From NCBI RefSeq assembly GCF_041927875.1, contig NZ_JBHFHN010000005.1: a stretch of 64,000 nucleotides of DNA. One strand, written 5' to 3'. Below are positions 8,155-17,146 of this stretch, one piece after another (the first letter of the stretch is position 1; every line of letters begins with the position of its first letter). The DNA comes from Paracoccus sp041927875. GTDB lineage: Bacteria; Pseudomonadota; Alphaproteobacteria; Rhodobacterales; Rhodobacteraceae. Both the position numbers and the translations under genes were made by a program. The notes under the pieces were generated by a model. That model was not told where the DNA came from, did no database searches, and worked only from the letters and a program-made list of their open reading frames with translations.

Positions 8155-8281
8155 TGTTCAGACCGCGACCATGGCGCCCGCCTGCGACATGATCGCCAGC
8201 CGGGTGCGCCGCGCCGATCCGCCCCTGCGCCTGAACTTCGGCCCAGGGCAGGGGCGGCTTGCACGCGGCCCAGCCGTTTAG

Positions 8282-8310
8282 TTGACTTTTAAAGTCGGAT
8301 AACTTATCGC
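8282..8310 (+). promoter_or_regulatory. Candidate iron-regulated promoter of the receptor operon
   Basis: TTGACT (8282-8287) with a weak TATCGC -10 after 17 bases lies 64-92 bases before the receptor start. The perfect 13-bp palindrome GACTTTTAAAGTC (8284-8296) covers the -35, a good position for a repressor site. The upstream part of the gap (8155-8281) shows nothing else. Confidence 0.45.
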
Positions 8311-8373
8311 AGCCGAACGCCAGCCCGCCGCCAGCGCCCAGTGCCACAGTCACCGCCGCGACGGAGCGTCAGT

Positions 8374-10461
8374 ATGCCTTTCCCCCCCTTTTCCCGACCC
8401 TGCACCCTTATGGTCACGCTTCTGGCATCGGGGGCGGCGCTGCCGGTCGTGGTGCAAGGTGCCTGGGCGCAGGACACCATCGTTCTGGATGAAATCACCC
8501 TGAACGCCGAAAGCGGCGAGACACTGGCGCAGTCGGGTTATGTCGCCACGACCTCGCGGCAGGCGACCCGGCTGGACACCCCCGTGGCCGAGATCCCGCA
8601 GGCCGTTACCATCGTGACGCAGGCCCAGATCGAGGACCAAGCACCGCGCACGCTGAACGAAACCCTGACCTATGCGGCCAGTGCCAACCCCAACAATTAC
8701 GGCGCCGACAGCCGTTTTGACGCCTTCACGCTGCGCGGCTTTCCGGCCTATTACAACGGCATCTTCCGCGACGGCCTGCGCCAGTTCAACGCGCCGACCG
8801 CGCTTTACAAGACCGAGCCTTACGGGATCGAGGGGCTGGCGATGCTCAAGGGGCCTGCCTCGTCGCTGTATGGCGTCAGCGGGCCGGGCGGGATCGTCAA
8901 TCTGGTGACGAAACGGCCCAAGGACGAACCCTATCACGAACTGGCCTTCACCACCGGCGCCAATGACCGCGCCCAGATCGCCGCCGACTGGTCCGGCCCG
9001 CTGAAGGATGACCGCTTCAGCTATCGCCTGACCGGGCTTTACCGGCAGGCCAATACCGATCTGGCTGGCTACGCCGATGACAAGACCTATTTCGCCCCGG
9101 CCCTGTCCTTTGACAATGGCGCCACCCGCGCGACCCTTCTGGCCGAGGTGTCGCGCAGCGTGACCGGCGGCACGGCGGCATTCTTCAACCCCGCCTACGG
9201 GCAGGTCTCGGACCTGTATGAGGGCGACCCGGTCTATAACGACTTTACCCAGAACCAGTGGCGCCTGGGCTATGAGGTCGAACATGACCTGTCCGACAGC
9301 CTGACCCTGCGCCATGCCGGGCGGCTGGCCCATGTCGACATCGACCTGGAATACAGCGGCCATTATGCGGCGGGTTCGGCGCTGGCGCGATACTGGGGCC
9401 ATTACGTCGAGGATCTTGACAGCGCCACCATCGACAGCTCGCTGGCGTGGCGGGGGACGACCGGGGCGGTCAGCCATGAGGTGCTGGCTGGGATCGACGT
9501 GACCCGCGCCGATTATTCCGCCCGCAGCCTGCTGGGCTATGTCTCGGCGGCCGATACGGCGGCGGCGGAAGTGCCGTTTGCCAACGCGCAAAAGACGACG
9601 CAAAGCGGGCTTTACCTGCATGACCAGATGACCATGGGCAACTGGCGCGCCTTTGCCAGCTTGCGCTTTGATCAGGTCGACACGACCTCGACCGCCGCCG
9701 ATCTGACCCGCAGCACGCAGCGCGACACCGGTCGGTCGGGGCGGCTTGGCCTCAGCTATCGCTGGGAATCGGGGCTGATGGCCTATGCCAATGTCTCGAC
9801 CTCGTTCGCGCCGAATATCGGGGTCGTTCATGATGACGTGACCACCGATGTGACCCGACCGGCGCGCCCGACCGAGGCCACGCAGCGCGAGATCGGCCTG
9901 AAATACGCGCCCGAGGGCAGCAACATGCTGCTGTCGGCGGCGCTGTTCGACATCGACCAGCGCGACGGGGTGGTGCTGGACGCCAGCACCGGGCGCAACA
10001 AGCAGCGCCAGCTTGACCTGAACAGCCGCGGGATCGAGCTTGAGGCCGCGGCGAACTGGGACAACGGCTGGTCGACCATCGCCAGCTATACCCATCAGCG
10101 GGTGCGGATCGAAAAGGGCGCGGCGGGCACCGTCGGGCGCGATCTGTCGGGCACACCGCGCGACATGCTGTCACTCTGGGGCCGGTATCAGGTGCAGCAG
10201 GGCGCGCTGGAGGGCCTGGCCGTCGGCGCCGGGGTCCGTTACGTCGGCAAAAGCTATGGCGACGATCAGAACGCCCTGCGCAACCCCGCCCGCAGCTTTG
10301 TCGATCTTGAGGTCAGCTATGACCTGCCGCAGATGCCGGGCGTTCGCGCGCAGCTGAACATCCGCAACCTCGCCGACCGGCGCGACCAGACCTGCACCTC
10401 CGGTTACTGCTACCGCGACGAGGGCCGGACCTGGACCGCCAGCCTGTCGAAGCGGTTCTGA
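8374..10461 (+). CDS. TonB-dependent siderophore receptor (FhuA/FoxA-like)
   Basis: A 695-residue outer-membrane receptor. The start at 8374 has GGAG about seven bases upstream; an upstream ATG in frame lacks this. A signal peptide (through GAWAQ) precedes a TonB box region TIVLDEITLNA, a plug domain with TPVAEIPQAVTIVTQAQIED, DAFTLRGFPAYYNGIFRDGL and LKGPASSLYGVSGPGGIVN, and a beta-barrel ending in aromatic KRF. The plug wording is typical of the TonB-dependent siderophore receptor subfamily that includes ferrichrome/ferrioxamine receptors. It is followed without a gap by an RhtX-like carrier (TGATG overlap), so it probably imports a siderophore other than the one made at 15-31 kb. Confidence 0.9.
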   Translation: MPFPPFSRPCTLMVTLLASGAALPVVVQGAWAQDTIVLDEITLNAESGETLAQSGYVATTSRQATRLDTPVAEIPQAVTIVTQAQIEDQAPRTLNETLTYAASANPNNYGADSRFDAFTLRGFPAYYNGIFRDGLRQFNAPTALYKTEPYGIEGLAMLKGPASSLYGVSGPGGIVNLVTKRPKDEPYHELAFTTGANDRAQIAADWSGPLKDDRFSYRLTGLYRQANTDLAGYADDKTYFAPALSFDNGATRATLLAEVSRSVTGGTAAFFNPAYGQVSDLYEGDPVYNDFTQNQWRLGYEVEHDLSDSLTLRHAGRLAHVDIDLEYSGHYAAGSALARYWGHYVEDLDSATIDSSLAWRGTTGAVSHEVLAGIDVTRADYSARSLLGYVSAADTAAAEVPFANAQKTTQSGLYLHDQMTMGNWRAFASLRFDQVDTTSTAADLTRSTQRDTGRSGRLGLSYRWESGLMAYANVSTSFAPNIGVVHDDVTTDVTRPARPTEATQREIGLKYAPEGSNMLLSAALFDIDQRDGVVLDASTGRNKQRQLDLNSRGIELEAAANWDNGWSTIASYTHQRVRIEKGAAGTVGRDLSGTPRDMLSLWGRYQVQQGALEGLAVGAGVRYVGKSYGDDQNALRNPARSFVDLEVSYDLPQMPGVRAQLNIRNLADRRDQTCTSGYCYRDEGRTWTASLSKRF

Positions 10462-11678
10462 TGCGCGCCCCGATCCCCCTTTTGGGCGGGCTTTGGGCCG
10501 CCTATGTCGCGCAAAGCGTGATCGGCGGCCTGACCTGGGGCGGACTGCCCGCAGTGCTGCGCGACCGGGGCCTGCCGCTGGACCGGATCGGGCTGTTGTC
10601 GCTGCTGATCCTGCCTTGGGCGCTGAAAGTGCTGTGGTCGCCCTGGGTCGAGCGGATGCGGCTGCCGCGCGGCGGTCTGCCGCGCACCGCGACGCTGGTG
10701 GCAGGCTTCGGCGCGCTGGCGGTGGCCGGGTTGGTGGCGGTGGCGGCGTTGCCGCTGGACCCGCTGCTGCCGGTGCTGGCGGTGCTTCTGGTCGTCGCCT
10801 TTGCCACGGCAACGCTGGACATCGCGGTCGATGGCCATGCGGTTGGCGCGCTGTCGACTGGCCCCCAGGCCGAGGAATCGCTTGGCTGGGGCAATGCCGC
10901 GCAGGTCGGCGGGGCCTATGCCGGCGCGGCGATCGGCGGCGGGGCCTTTGTCGTGCTGGTGGCACGCCACGGCTGGGCCTCGGGCACGCTGGCCATGGCC
11001 GGGCTGGTGGCGCTGCTGCTGGCGGGCTTTGCGCTGGCCGCGCGCCGCAGCCGCGTCACGGTTGCCTCAACGACGCCCGCGCCCAGCCTGCGCCACGCCC
11101 TTGCCCGCCCCGAGATTCGGCGCGGCCTGCTGCTGGCCGCGGGCTTCGTGGTCGCCCACAAGGCCGCGATGGGGATGACCGGCCCCTATCTGATCGACCT
11201 TGGCCTTGGCCTGGAACAGGTCGGCATCCTGTCGGGCCTTGCCAGCCTGGGCCTTGGGCTGGCGGGCGCGCTGATCGGCGGGGGGATGGTGCGCGCCATG
11301 GGCATCCGCGCCACGCTGATGACCTCGCTTGGCTTGCAGGCGCTGGTGCTGGCGGTGTTGGCGGCGGGCGCGGGCGGGCTGGCGATCCCGGTGCTGGTTC
11401 AGGTCGGCGCGGCGCTCATGTCAGGCTCGGCGGTCATGGCGATCGGCTTTACCGCCCTTTACGCCCGCTTCATGGAACTGGCCGATCCCGCGCAGGGCGG
11501 TGTGGATTTCACGCTGTTTCAATGCCTTGATGGCGCCGTCAGCATGGGTCTGGGCGTTGCCGCCGGACTGGTCGCGCAGCATCTGGGCTTTGGCGCGCTG
11601 TTTGCCGTCTGCGCCGGGGCGGCCATGCTGATCGGCCTTGCGCTGGCCCGGCCCGGCCGCGAAAGGCGCATCGCATGA
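10461..11678 (+). CDS. RhtX/FptX-like MFS siderophore carrier
   Basis: A 405-residue inner-membrane MFS protein with about twelve segments. The opening SVIGGLTWGGLPAVLRDRGL, then LLSLLILPWALKVLWSPWVE and FATATLDIAVDGHAVGALS, match the group of single-component siderophore carriers that includes RhtX (rhizobactin), FptX (pyochelin) and FegB. These move the ferric siderophore across the cytoplasmic membrane without an ABC transporter. Its position between a TonB receptor and a siderophore-interacting reductase, all overlapping, supports this. Confidence 0.82.
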   Translation: MRAPIPLLGGLWAAYVAQSVIGGLTWGGLPAVLRDRGLPLDRIGLLSLLILPWALKVLWSPWVERMRLPRGGLPRTATLVAGFGALAVAGLVAVAALPLDPLLPVLAVLLVVAFATATLDIAVDGHAVGALSTGPQAEESLGWGNAAQVGGAYAGAAIGGGAFVVLVARHGWASGTLAMAGLVALLLAGFALAARRSRVTVASTTPAPSLRHALARPEIRRGLLLAAGFVVAHKAAMGMTGPYLIDLGLGLEQVGILSGLASLGLGLAGALIGGGMVRAMGIRATLMTSLGLQALVLAVLAAGAGGLAIPVLVQVGAALMSGSAVMAIGFTALYARFMELADPAQGGVDFTLFQCLDGAVSMGLGVAAGLVAQHLGFGALFAVCAGAAMLIGLALARPGRERRIA

Positions 11679-12679
11679 CCCATCACGCCCATGCACCGCT
11701 TTCGCTGCCTTTCGATCAGGTCGACCCGCTGTTTCGCGACCTTGCGCGCGAACACGGTCTGACCTGTCACGGCACGCCCCCCGACCCCACCCGCGTCGAG
11801 ATCGGCGAGGGAGAGGTCGCGCTGGCCCCCACGCCGCAAGGCTGCCGGATCACTGCCCGCGCCGATACGCCCGACTGGCTGTTCACCCTGCAAGAGGCCG
11901 CGGTCGAGCATCTGGCCGAGGTCATTCCCGGCCTGACCCTTGACTGGACCAGCCCAGCCCGCACAGGCGAGATGCCGCCCAATTTCAGCCTGGCCCATGT
12001 CGTCGGCGTCACCCGCCTGACGCCGCATTTCCTGCGCCTGCGGCTGACGGGCGAGCGGCTTGACCGGCTGGACCGCGACATGATCCATTTCCGCCTTGTG
12101 CTGCCCCAGGATGACGGCGCGCCGCGCTGGCCGCATCTGGACGCGGGCGGGCAGACCGTGTGGCCCGAAGGGCTGCACCGCCCCGCCTATACCGTCGCCG
12201 CCATCGACCCGCAGGCGAGCTGGCTCGACACCGACATCTTCATCCATGACGGTGGACGGATCTGCAACTTTGCCGCGCAGGCCGCCGCCGGGGCGACGGT
12301 GGGGTTGAACGGGCCGGGCGGCGGGGGGATCCCGCAAGCCGCGCATCTGGTGCTGGCCGGGGATGAAACTGCCTATCCCGCGCTGGCCCGGATCGCCGCC
12401 GCGCAGGCGGCGGGTGCGCGGATCGACCTGACCCTTCTGGGGGACAGCGCCGATTACCCCTTTGCGCCGCGCCCCGGCCTGACGATCACCCACCGGCCCC
12501 GGTCAGAAGCCGCGCTGGCCCGCGCCCTGACCGCCGCGCCGCCTGCCGATTTCTACTGGATCGCGACCGAAAAGGCGCGATTGCAGGTGCTGCGGCGGGC
12601 GATCACGCAGGATCTGGCAATCCCCCGGACCCGCGCCCATCTTGCCGCCTATTGGTCGGCCCCCTGCTGCGAGGAATGA
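11675..12679 (+). CDS. Siderophore-interacting protein (flavin ferric-siderophore reductase), DUF2218 fusion
   Basis: A 334-residue protein with two parts. Residues about 15-95 (EVALAPTPQGCRITARADTP and LFTLQEAAVEHLAEVIPG) form a DUF2218 module. From about 105 a ViuB/YqjH-type FAD-binding reductase follows (LAHVVGVTRLTPHFLRLRLT, LNGPGGGGIPQAAHLVLAGD), ending with HLAAYWSAPCCEE. The family releases iron from ferric siderophores in the cytoplasm. The FAD motif, usually R-x-Y-T-x-R, reads RPAYTVAA: the first Arg is shifted by one and the second is missing. It overlaps its neighbours on both sides (ATGA), so it is part of the receptor-carrier-reductase-exbBD-tonB operon. Confidence 0.88.
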   Translation: MTHHAHAPLSLPFDQVDPLFRDLAREHGLTCHGTPPDPTRVEIGEGEVALAPTPQGCRITARADTPDWLFTLQEAAVEHLAEVIPGLTLDWTSPARTGEMPPNFSLAHVVGVTRLTPHFLRLRLTGERLDRLDRDMIHFRLVLPQDDGAPRWPHLDAGGQTVWPEGLHRPAYTVAAIDPQASWLDTDIFIHDGGRICNFAAQAAAGATVGLNGPGGGGIPQAAHLVLAGDETAYPALARIAAAQAAGARIDLTLLGDSADYPFAPRPGLTITHRPRSEAALARALTAAPPADFYWIATEKARLQVLRRAITQDLAIPRTRAHLAAYWSAPCCEE

Positions 12680-13458
12680 TGATGACCGCCAGCCCTTCCA
12701 CACCCCTGTTCCTGCTACCCTGCGCGCTGGCACTGGCGCTGGTCGCCGGACCCGCATCCGGCCAGATCGCCCCCGATCTTGTCCAGGTCGCGCCCGCGAC
12801 GCTGCCCCATGACCTGTCGCCGATGGGCATGTTCCGGCAGGCCGACGTGGTGGTCAAGGCGGTCATGATCGGGCTGGCGGCGGCATCTGTCGTCACCTGG
12901 ACGGTGCTGGTGGTCAAGCTGTTCGAGCTGGCCTTCGCCCGCCGCGCCCTGCGCCGCGCCGCCGCCCGGATCGAGGCCGCGCCCGACCTGACCGAAGCGA
13001 TGCAGGGCGGCAAAGGCCCTGCCGGCGTCATGCTGCGTGCCGCCGGGGCCGAGGTCGCGCGGTCGGCCGATGGCGCGCGGGCGGGGCTGGCCGAGCGTGT
13101 CGCCTCGCATCTGGCGCAGCATCAGGCGCTTGCGGCGCGGCACATGGCGATCGGCACCGGGATGCTGGCGACGATCGGCGCGGTGGCGCCCTTTGTCGGG
13201 CTGTTCGGGACGGTCTGGGGCATCATGAACGCCTTCATCGGCATATCGAAGGCGCAGACCACGAACCTGGCCGTGGTCGCACCCGGCATCGCCGAGGCGC
13301 TGCTGGCGACCGCGCTTGGCCTTGTCGCGGCGATCCCGGCGGTGGTGATCTACAACGCACTGGCCCGCGCCATCGCCGGCTATCGGCTGGAGCTTGGCGC
13401 CGTCGGGGCGGCGATCCAGCGGCTGATCAGCCGCGATCTTGACCGGGGGGCGCGATGA
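12676..13458 (+). CDS. exbB: ExbB, TonB-system proton channel
   Basis: About 260 residues of the MotA/TolQ/ExbB family. After three start-like ATGs (12676, 12679, 12682) comes a signal-like extension ending PASGQIAPDL, as in several proteobacterial ExbB proteins. Three membrane spans follow, with the conserved block IGAVAPFVGLFGTVWGIMNA and later APGIAEALLATALGLVAAIP. With ExbD it uses the proton gradient to energise TonB. The first ATG overlaps the upstream stop. Confidence 0.94.
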   Translation: MMMTASPSTPLFLLPCALALALVAGPASGQIAPDLVQVAPATLPHDLSPMGMFRQADVVVKAVMIGLAAASVVTWTVLVVKLFELAFARRALRRAAARIEAAPDLTEAMQGGKGPAGVMLRAAGAEVARSADGARAGLAERVASHLAQHQALAARHMAIGTGMLATIGAVAPFVGLFGTVWGIMNAFIGISKAQTTNLAVVAPGIAEALLATALGLVAAIPAVVIYNALARAIAGYRLELGAVGAAIQRLISRDLDRGAR

Positions 13459-13880
13459 TGGCGGGCGGACTGCAGGACGACGACCTGACCGAGGCGCATG
13501 AGATCAACGTGACGCCGTTTATCGACGTCATGCTGGTGTTGCTGATCATCTTCATGGTCGCGGCGCCCTTGGCGACGGTCGATGTGAATGTCGATCTGCC
13601 CGCGGCGCAGGGGGCGGCCTCGCCGCGGCCCGATCAGCCGGTGTGGCTGACGCTTGCGCCGGATCTTGGCCTGTCGCTGGGCAACGCGGCGGTTGACCCG
13701 GCGGGGCTGGCGGCGGCGCTGGATGCTGAAACGGGTGCCGACCGCGACACCCGCATCTTTCTTCGCGCCGATCAGTCCGTCCCCTATGGCGAGGTGATGG
13801 CGGTGATGAACCGGTTGCGCGACGCGGGCTATACCAAGATCGCGATGGTCGGGCTGGACAGCCCGGCGGCGCTGCCATGA
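13455..13880 (+). CDS. exbD: ExbD
   Basis: A 141-residue ExbD/TolR protein: a short cytoplasmic tail, then INVTPFIDVMLVLLIIFMVA with the membrane Asp essential for proton flow, then a periplasmic domain including TRIFLRADQSVPYGEVMAVM. It overlaps exbB by 4 bases. Confidence 0.94.
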   Translation: MMAGGLQDDDLTEAHEINVTPFIDVMLVLLIIFMVAAPLATVDVNVDLPAAQGAASPRPDQPVWLTLAPDLGLSLGNAAVDPAGLAAALDAETGADRDTRIFLRADQSVPYGEVMAVMNRLRDAGYTKIAMVGLDSPAALP

Positions 13881-13893
13881 AGGGGGGCGCGTC

Positions 13894-14784
13894 ATGATCG
13901 GCGCTGCCGCGCGGTGGCTGACCGGCTTGGCACTGGTGCTGGCCGCGCATCTGGGTGTCGCCCACTGGTTGATGGCCACGGCCATATCGGGGCCGCCCGC
14001 GTCCGTCGCTGCGCCCGTCTTTGTCGAACTGGTGGCGCCCGAGCCGGAGCCGCAGCCGGAACCCGAGGCCGAACCGGCGCCGGAGCCTGAGGCGCTTCCC
14101 GTCGATCCCGGCATTCCGCCGCAGATCCTTGAGGTGCCGGATGTTCAGCCCGCCCCGCCAGAGCCAGAGCCTGAGCCGGAACGTGAGCCGGAACCTGAAC
14201 CGGAGCCGGAGCCTCAGCCCGAACCGGAACCGGAGCCGGAGCTTGAGCTGCCGCCCCTGACCCCGCTGCCGCCACCGACCGACCTTGCCGAGCAGCTGGT
14301 GCCACCCTCGCCGCGCCCGCAGTCGCGTCCGCCACGGCCCAAGCCGGTCGAACCCGCGCCCCGGCGGCAGGCCGAAAAGCCGCGCCCCACCCGTGCCGAG
14401 CCTGCCCCCGCCAAGCCTGCCACGGCCAAGCCGGCTGCGCCAAGGGCGACCGCGCCCGCCGCGCCACGCCGCGATGACGGCGCGCGCGCACAAGCGGCCG
14501 CCGCCAGTGCCGGCGCGGTGCGCAACTGGCAATCCGAGGCCGGGGCACGCATCGCCCGTCACATGAAGCGCACCCGGATCAGTGGTCGCGGCGCGTCGGT
14601 GCAGGTGCAGCTTGCCATCCAGGTCGGCGCCAACGGCGCCGCATCCGCGCGGCTGGCCAGCAGCACGGGCGATCCGCGAATCGACGCCGCACTGGCACGA
14701 CAGGCAGGCCGCCTTCCGCGTCTGCCCGCACCACCCGGCGGACAGGGGCACTCATTCGTGCTGCCGATCCTCATTCAGTTCTGA
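13894..14784 (+). CDS. tonB: TonB
   Basis: A 296-residue TonB: one N-terminal membrane anchor (LTGLALVLAAHLGVAHWLMA), a long Pro/Glu linker of PEPEP repeats at about residues 45-120, a Pro/Arg/Ala linker, and a C-terminal TonB fold (VRNWQSEAGARIARHMKR, then GASVQVQLAIQVGANGAAS). It spans the periplasm and contacts the TonB boxes of the receptors at 8374, 15043 and 49976. It is the last gene of the operon, 13 bases after exbD. Confidence 0.94.
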   Translation: MIGAAARWLTGLALVLAAHLGVAHWLMATAISGPPASVAAPVFVELVAPEPEPQPEPEAEPAPEPEALPVDPGIPPQILEVPDVQPAPPEPEPEPEREPEPEPEPEPQPEPEPEPELELPPLTPLPPPTDLAEQLVPPSPRPQSRPPRPKPVEPAPRRQAEKPRPTRAEPAPAKPATAKPAAPRATAPAAPRRDDGARAQAAAASAGAVRNWQSEAGARIARHMKRTRISGRGASVQVQLAIQVGANGAASARLASSTGDPRIDAALARQAGRLPRLPAPPGGQGHSFVLPILIQF

Positions 14785-14802
14785 ACGGGGGAGCGCCGGC
14801 AA

Positions 14803-14839
14803 GGTCGGGCGTGGCGGCAACGAACCGCCACGCCCGACC
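14803..14839. terminator. Bidirectional terminator hairpin between tonB and the second receptor
   Basis: A perfect 15-bp stem, GGTCGGGCGTGGCGG with its complement, closes a 7-base loop just after the tonB stop. The convergent receptor gene ends at 15043. A smaller GCCGGGC/GCCCGGC hairpin lies at 14968-14986. The rest of this roughly 260-base gap is unremarkable. Confidence 0.75.
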
Positions 14840-15042
14840 CTGGCCGCATGATCCCTGTGCTGATGGTGGCAAGTCCCGGGCCTTGTCGAAAGGCCTGACG
14901 TCGGTTGGCCATGACGATGGCCGCGCCTTGGTCCGATGGTCGTGGCGCTGAAAGCGTGATCCGGCGCGCCGGGCCATTCGCCCGGCCGGTCGATGTCCCC
15001 GCCACCACGCCGAAACCTGGCGCAGGGGCGGGGATGGTCTGG

Positions 15043-17130
15043 TCAGAACGTCATGCGCAGGCCGATCCCGACCTCGCGCGGTTCGGTCATGATGGCGTTC
15101 ATGACCGGGCCTGTGGCTGACCGGCTGAGCTGCTTGGCCAGCGGCGCGCGTTCGTCGAACAGGTTGTTGGCATAGCCATAGACCTCGATCCCCTCGCGCG
15201 GGACGTAGCTGACGCGCAGATTGGCCAGGGTGAAGCTGTCGATCCGCGTCGCTTCGCTGTTCGTGTCATCCGAGAAATAGCCGCCGGTATGGCGCACCGA
15301 GGCGTTCACCGTCAGCTTGTCGATCGGCGTCCAGTCGACGCCAAAGGTCAGGCTGTGGCGCGGGGCGCGGGCGAATTCCTTGCCCAGGATATCGCTGGTC
15401 GCGGCACTGAACTGCGACACTTCGGTGTGCAGCAGCCCCAGCCCGCCGCGCAGGCGCAGGGTATCGCTGGCCTGATAGTCGGCGGCCAGTTCCAGCCCAT
15501 AGGCCTTGGCCTGTTCGGCGTTGACAGTGACAGAGCTGCCATAGTTGTTGGGCAGCACTACCCGCACGAAGCGCTGTGCATCCTTGTAGTCGCTGTAGAA
15601 CAGGTTCCCCGACAGCATCAGCCGGTCCTCCAGCATCTGACTGCGGGCGAACAGTTCATAGCTTGTGACGCGCTCGGCCGCGAAGGCGACATAGCTGCCG
15701 CGGCGCAAATCCAGCGACACGCCGCCGGGGTTGTAGCCCTGCGAAATCATCGCCCCGACGGTCGTCGTCTCGCTTGCGTCATAGGACAGCGCAAGCTTGG
15801 GCAGCCAGGCGTCGAAGGTGCCGTTGTAATCCAGCGGCCCCTTTGCATAGGTCGCCACGCCACTGCGGCTGATCTCGTCGCGCTGATAGCGCAGCCCGCC
15901 GGTCAGCCGCCAGCGGTCCGCCAGCCGCCACGTGGCTTCGCCATAGACGCCCAGATTGGTCTTGGTGTCGTCATAGCGGGTGATGAAATCCGCCGGCTTG
16001 TCGCGCAGGTCCAGCATCTCGTCAGAGGTGGTGCGCGCCACGAACAGCCCCGCCACGCCCGAGATCGTGTCCTCGTCCCCGCCAAAGGTCAGCCGGGTTT
16101 CGTTGGACACGGTGCGCTGATCCAGCCGGGCGGTGCCGTCGGTCACCGGCGCGGTATAGCGGTTGTTGGTTCGGTCGCTGATCTGCAACTGGTTGTGCAA
16201 CGCCATCCCGTTGCCGAAGTCATAGCTGACATCGGCGACCATGCTGTTGGTGCGGTTGCGCCAGGTCGGCATGGCGATGGCATCGTTGTTCAGATCCTCG
16301 AACGGCGTGCTGGCGCTTTCCAACGAGGGGCGATTGCTGGACGTGTGACTGAAGGTCAGCTTCGCCTCCAGCCCCGGCAGGTCGGCGGGACGCCACAGCA
16401 GCTTGAAGCGCACATCGCGGTTTTCAAAGTCCTGATCGGTGTTGCCCTTGCGGAAGTTCGGGTTGGTATAGGTGATGAACGTGTCGCGGGCGAACCCATC
16501 GACGGCGAGTCGCGCCGCCAGTTCCGACGACAACGGCCCGGACACCGCGAACGAGGCACGGCGGCTGTTGCGGCTGCCATATTGCAGTTGCGCCACGCCT
16601 TCGCGTTCAAAGGTCGGGTCGTTGGTCTTGACCAGGATCGCCCCGGCGATGCTGTTGGCCCCCTGGGTGGTGGTCTGCGGGCCGCGGAAAACCTCGACCG
16701 ACTGCACATCCCAGGCAGATGCCGCGCCAAGCGCATATTCGTTATAGCTGAGATAGCGGCCATCGACGTTGATCGTGGCGCGCGGCACGGTGCCGCCGAA
16801 GAACGCGCCCGCGCCCGAGTTCGGGCCCTGGCTGTCCTGGCCGCGGATGATCGGGGCCGCGACCGTGCCGGTGACATTGACGTTGGGCACCTCGGCCAGG
16901 GCGTTTGTGACCGAATGGGCGGCGGGATCGCGCGCGACCTGCTCGCCCGCGAGGGCCGCGACCGAGGCCGCCGTGCGCTTCAGGCTGCGCACCACCTTTT
17001 CGCCGGTGATGATGATCGGCGCCAGCGTGATGGTCTGGTCCTGCGCCAGGGTCACGCCGGGTGTGGCCATCAGCACCAGCGTCAGTGCGGTGCTTGACGC
17101 CAACGGCGCCAGGGAACGGGGGTGTCTCAT
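15043..17130 (-). CDS. TonB-dependent receptor for the catecholate siderophore of this locus
   Basis: A 695-residue outer-membrane receptor. The start at 17130 (MRHPRSLAPLASSTALTLVL) gives a clear signal peptide ending VTLAQ; an upstream in-frame start would overlap the preceding NRPS gene. Then come a TonB-box-like ITLAPIIITGEKVV, a plug with IIRGQDSQGPNSGAGAFFGG and VEVFRGPQTTTQGANSIAGA, and a barrel ending GIGLRMTF. It lies 16 bases downstream of the NRPS gene in the same direction, so it is probably the cognate receptor for the product made here. Confidence 0.88.
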   Translation of the reverse strand: MRHPRSLAPLASSTALTLVLMATPGVTLAQDQTITLAPIIITGEKVVRSLKRTAASVAALAGEQVARDPAAHSVTNALAEVPNVNVTGTVAAPIIRGQDSQGPNSGAGAFFGGTVPRATINVDGRYLSYNEYALGAASAWDVQSVEVFRGPQTTTQGANSIAGAILVKTNDPTFEREGVAQLQYGSRNSRRASFAVSGPLSSELAARLAVDGFARDTFITYTNPNFRKGNTDQDFENRDVRFKLLWRPADLPGLEAKLTFSHTSSNRPSLESASTPFEDLNNDAIAMPTWRNRTNSMVADVSYDFGNGMALHNQLQISDRTNNRYTAPVTDGTARLDQRTVSNETRLTFGGDEDTISGVAGLFVARTTSDEMLDLRDKPADFITRYDDTKTNLGVYGEATWRLADRWRLTGGLRYQRDEISRSGVATYAKGPLDYNGTFDAWLPKLALSYDASETTTVGAMISQGYNPGGVSLDLRRGSYVAFAAERVTSYELFARSQMLEDRLMLSGNLFYSDYKDAQRFVRVVLPNNYGSSVTVNAEQAKAYGLELAADYQASDTLRLRGGLGLLHTEVSQFSAATSDILGKEFARAPRHSLTFGVDWTPIDKLTVNASVRHTGGYFSDDTNSEATRIDSFTLANLRVSYVPREGIEVYGYANNLFDERAPLAKQLSRSATGPVMNAIMTEPREVGIGLRMTF

Positions 17131-17146
17131 CTGTGGCTGTCCTTTG

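Noticed and set aside
13894..14300. The GAGCCGGA-type repeats inside tonB as a DNA repeat element
   Set aside because: They encode the Pro-Glu periplasmic linker normal for TonB.
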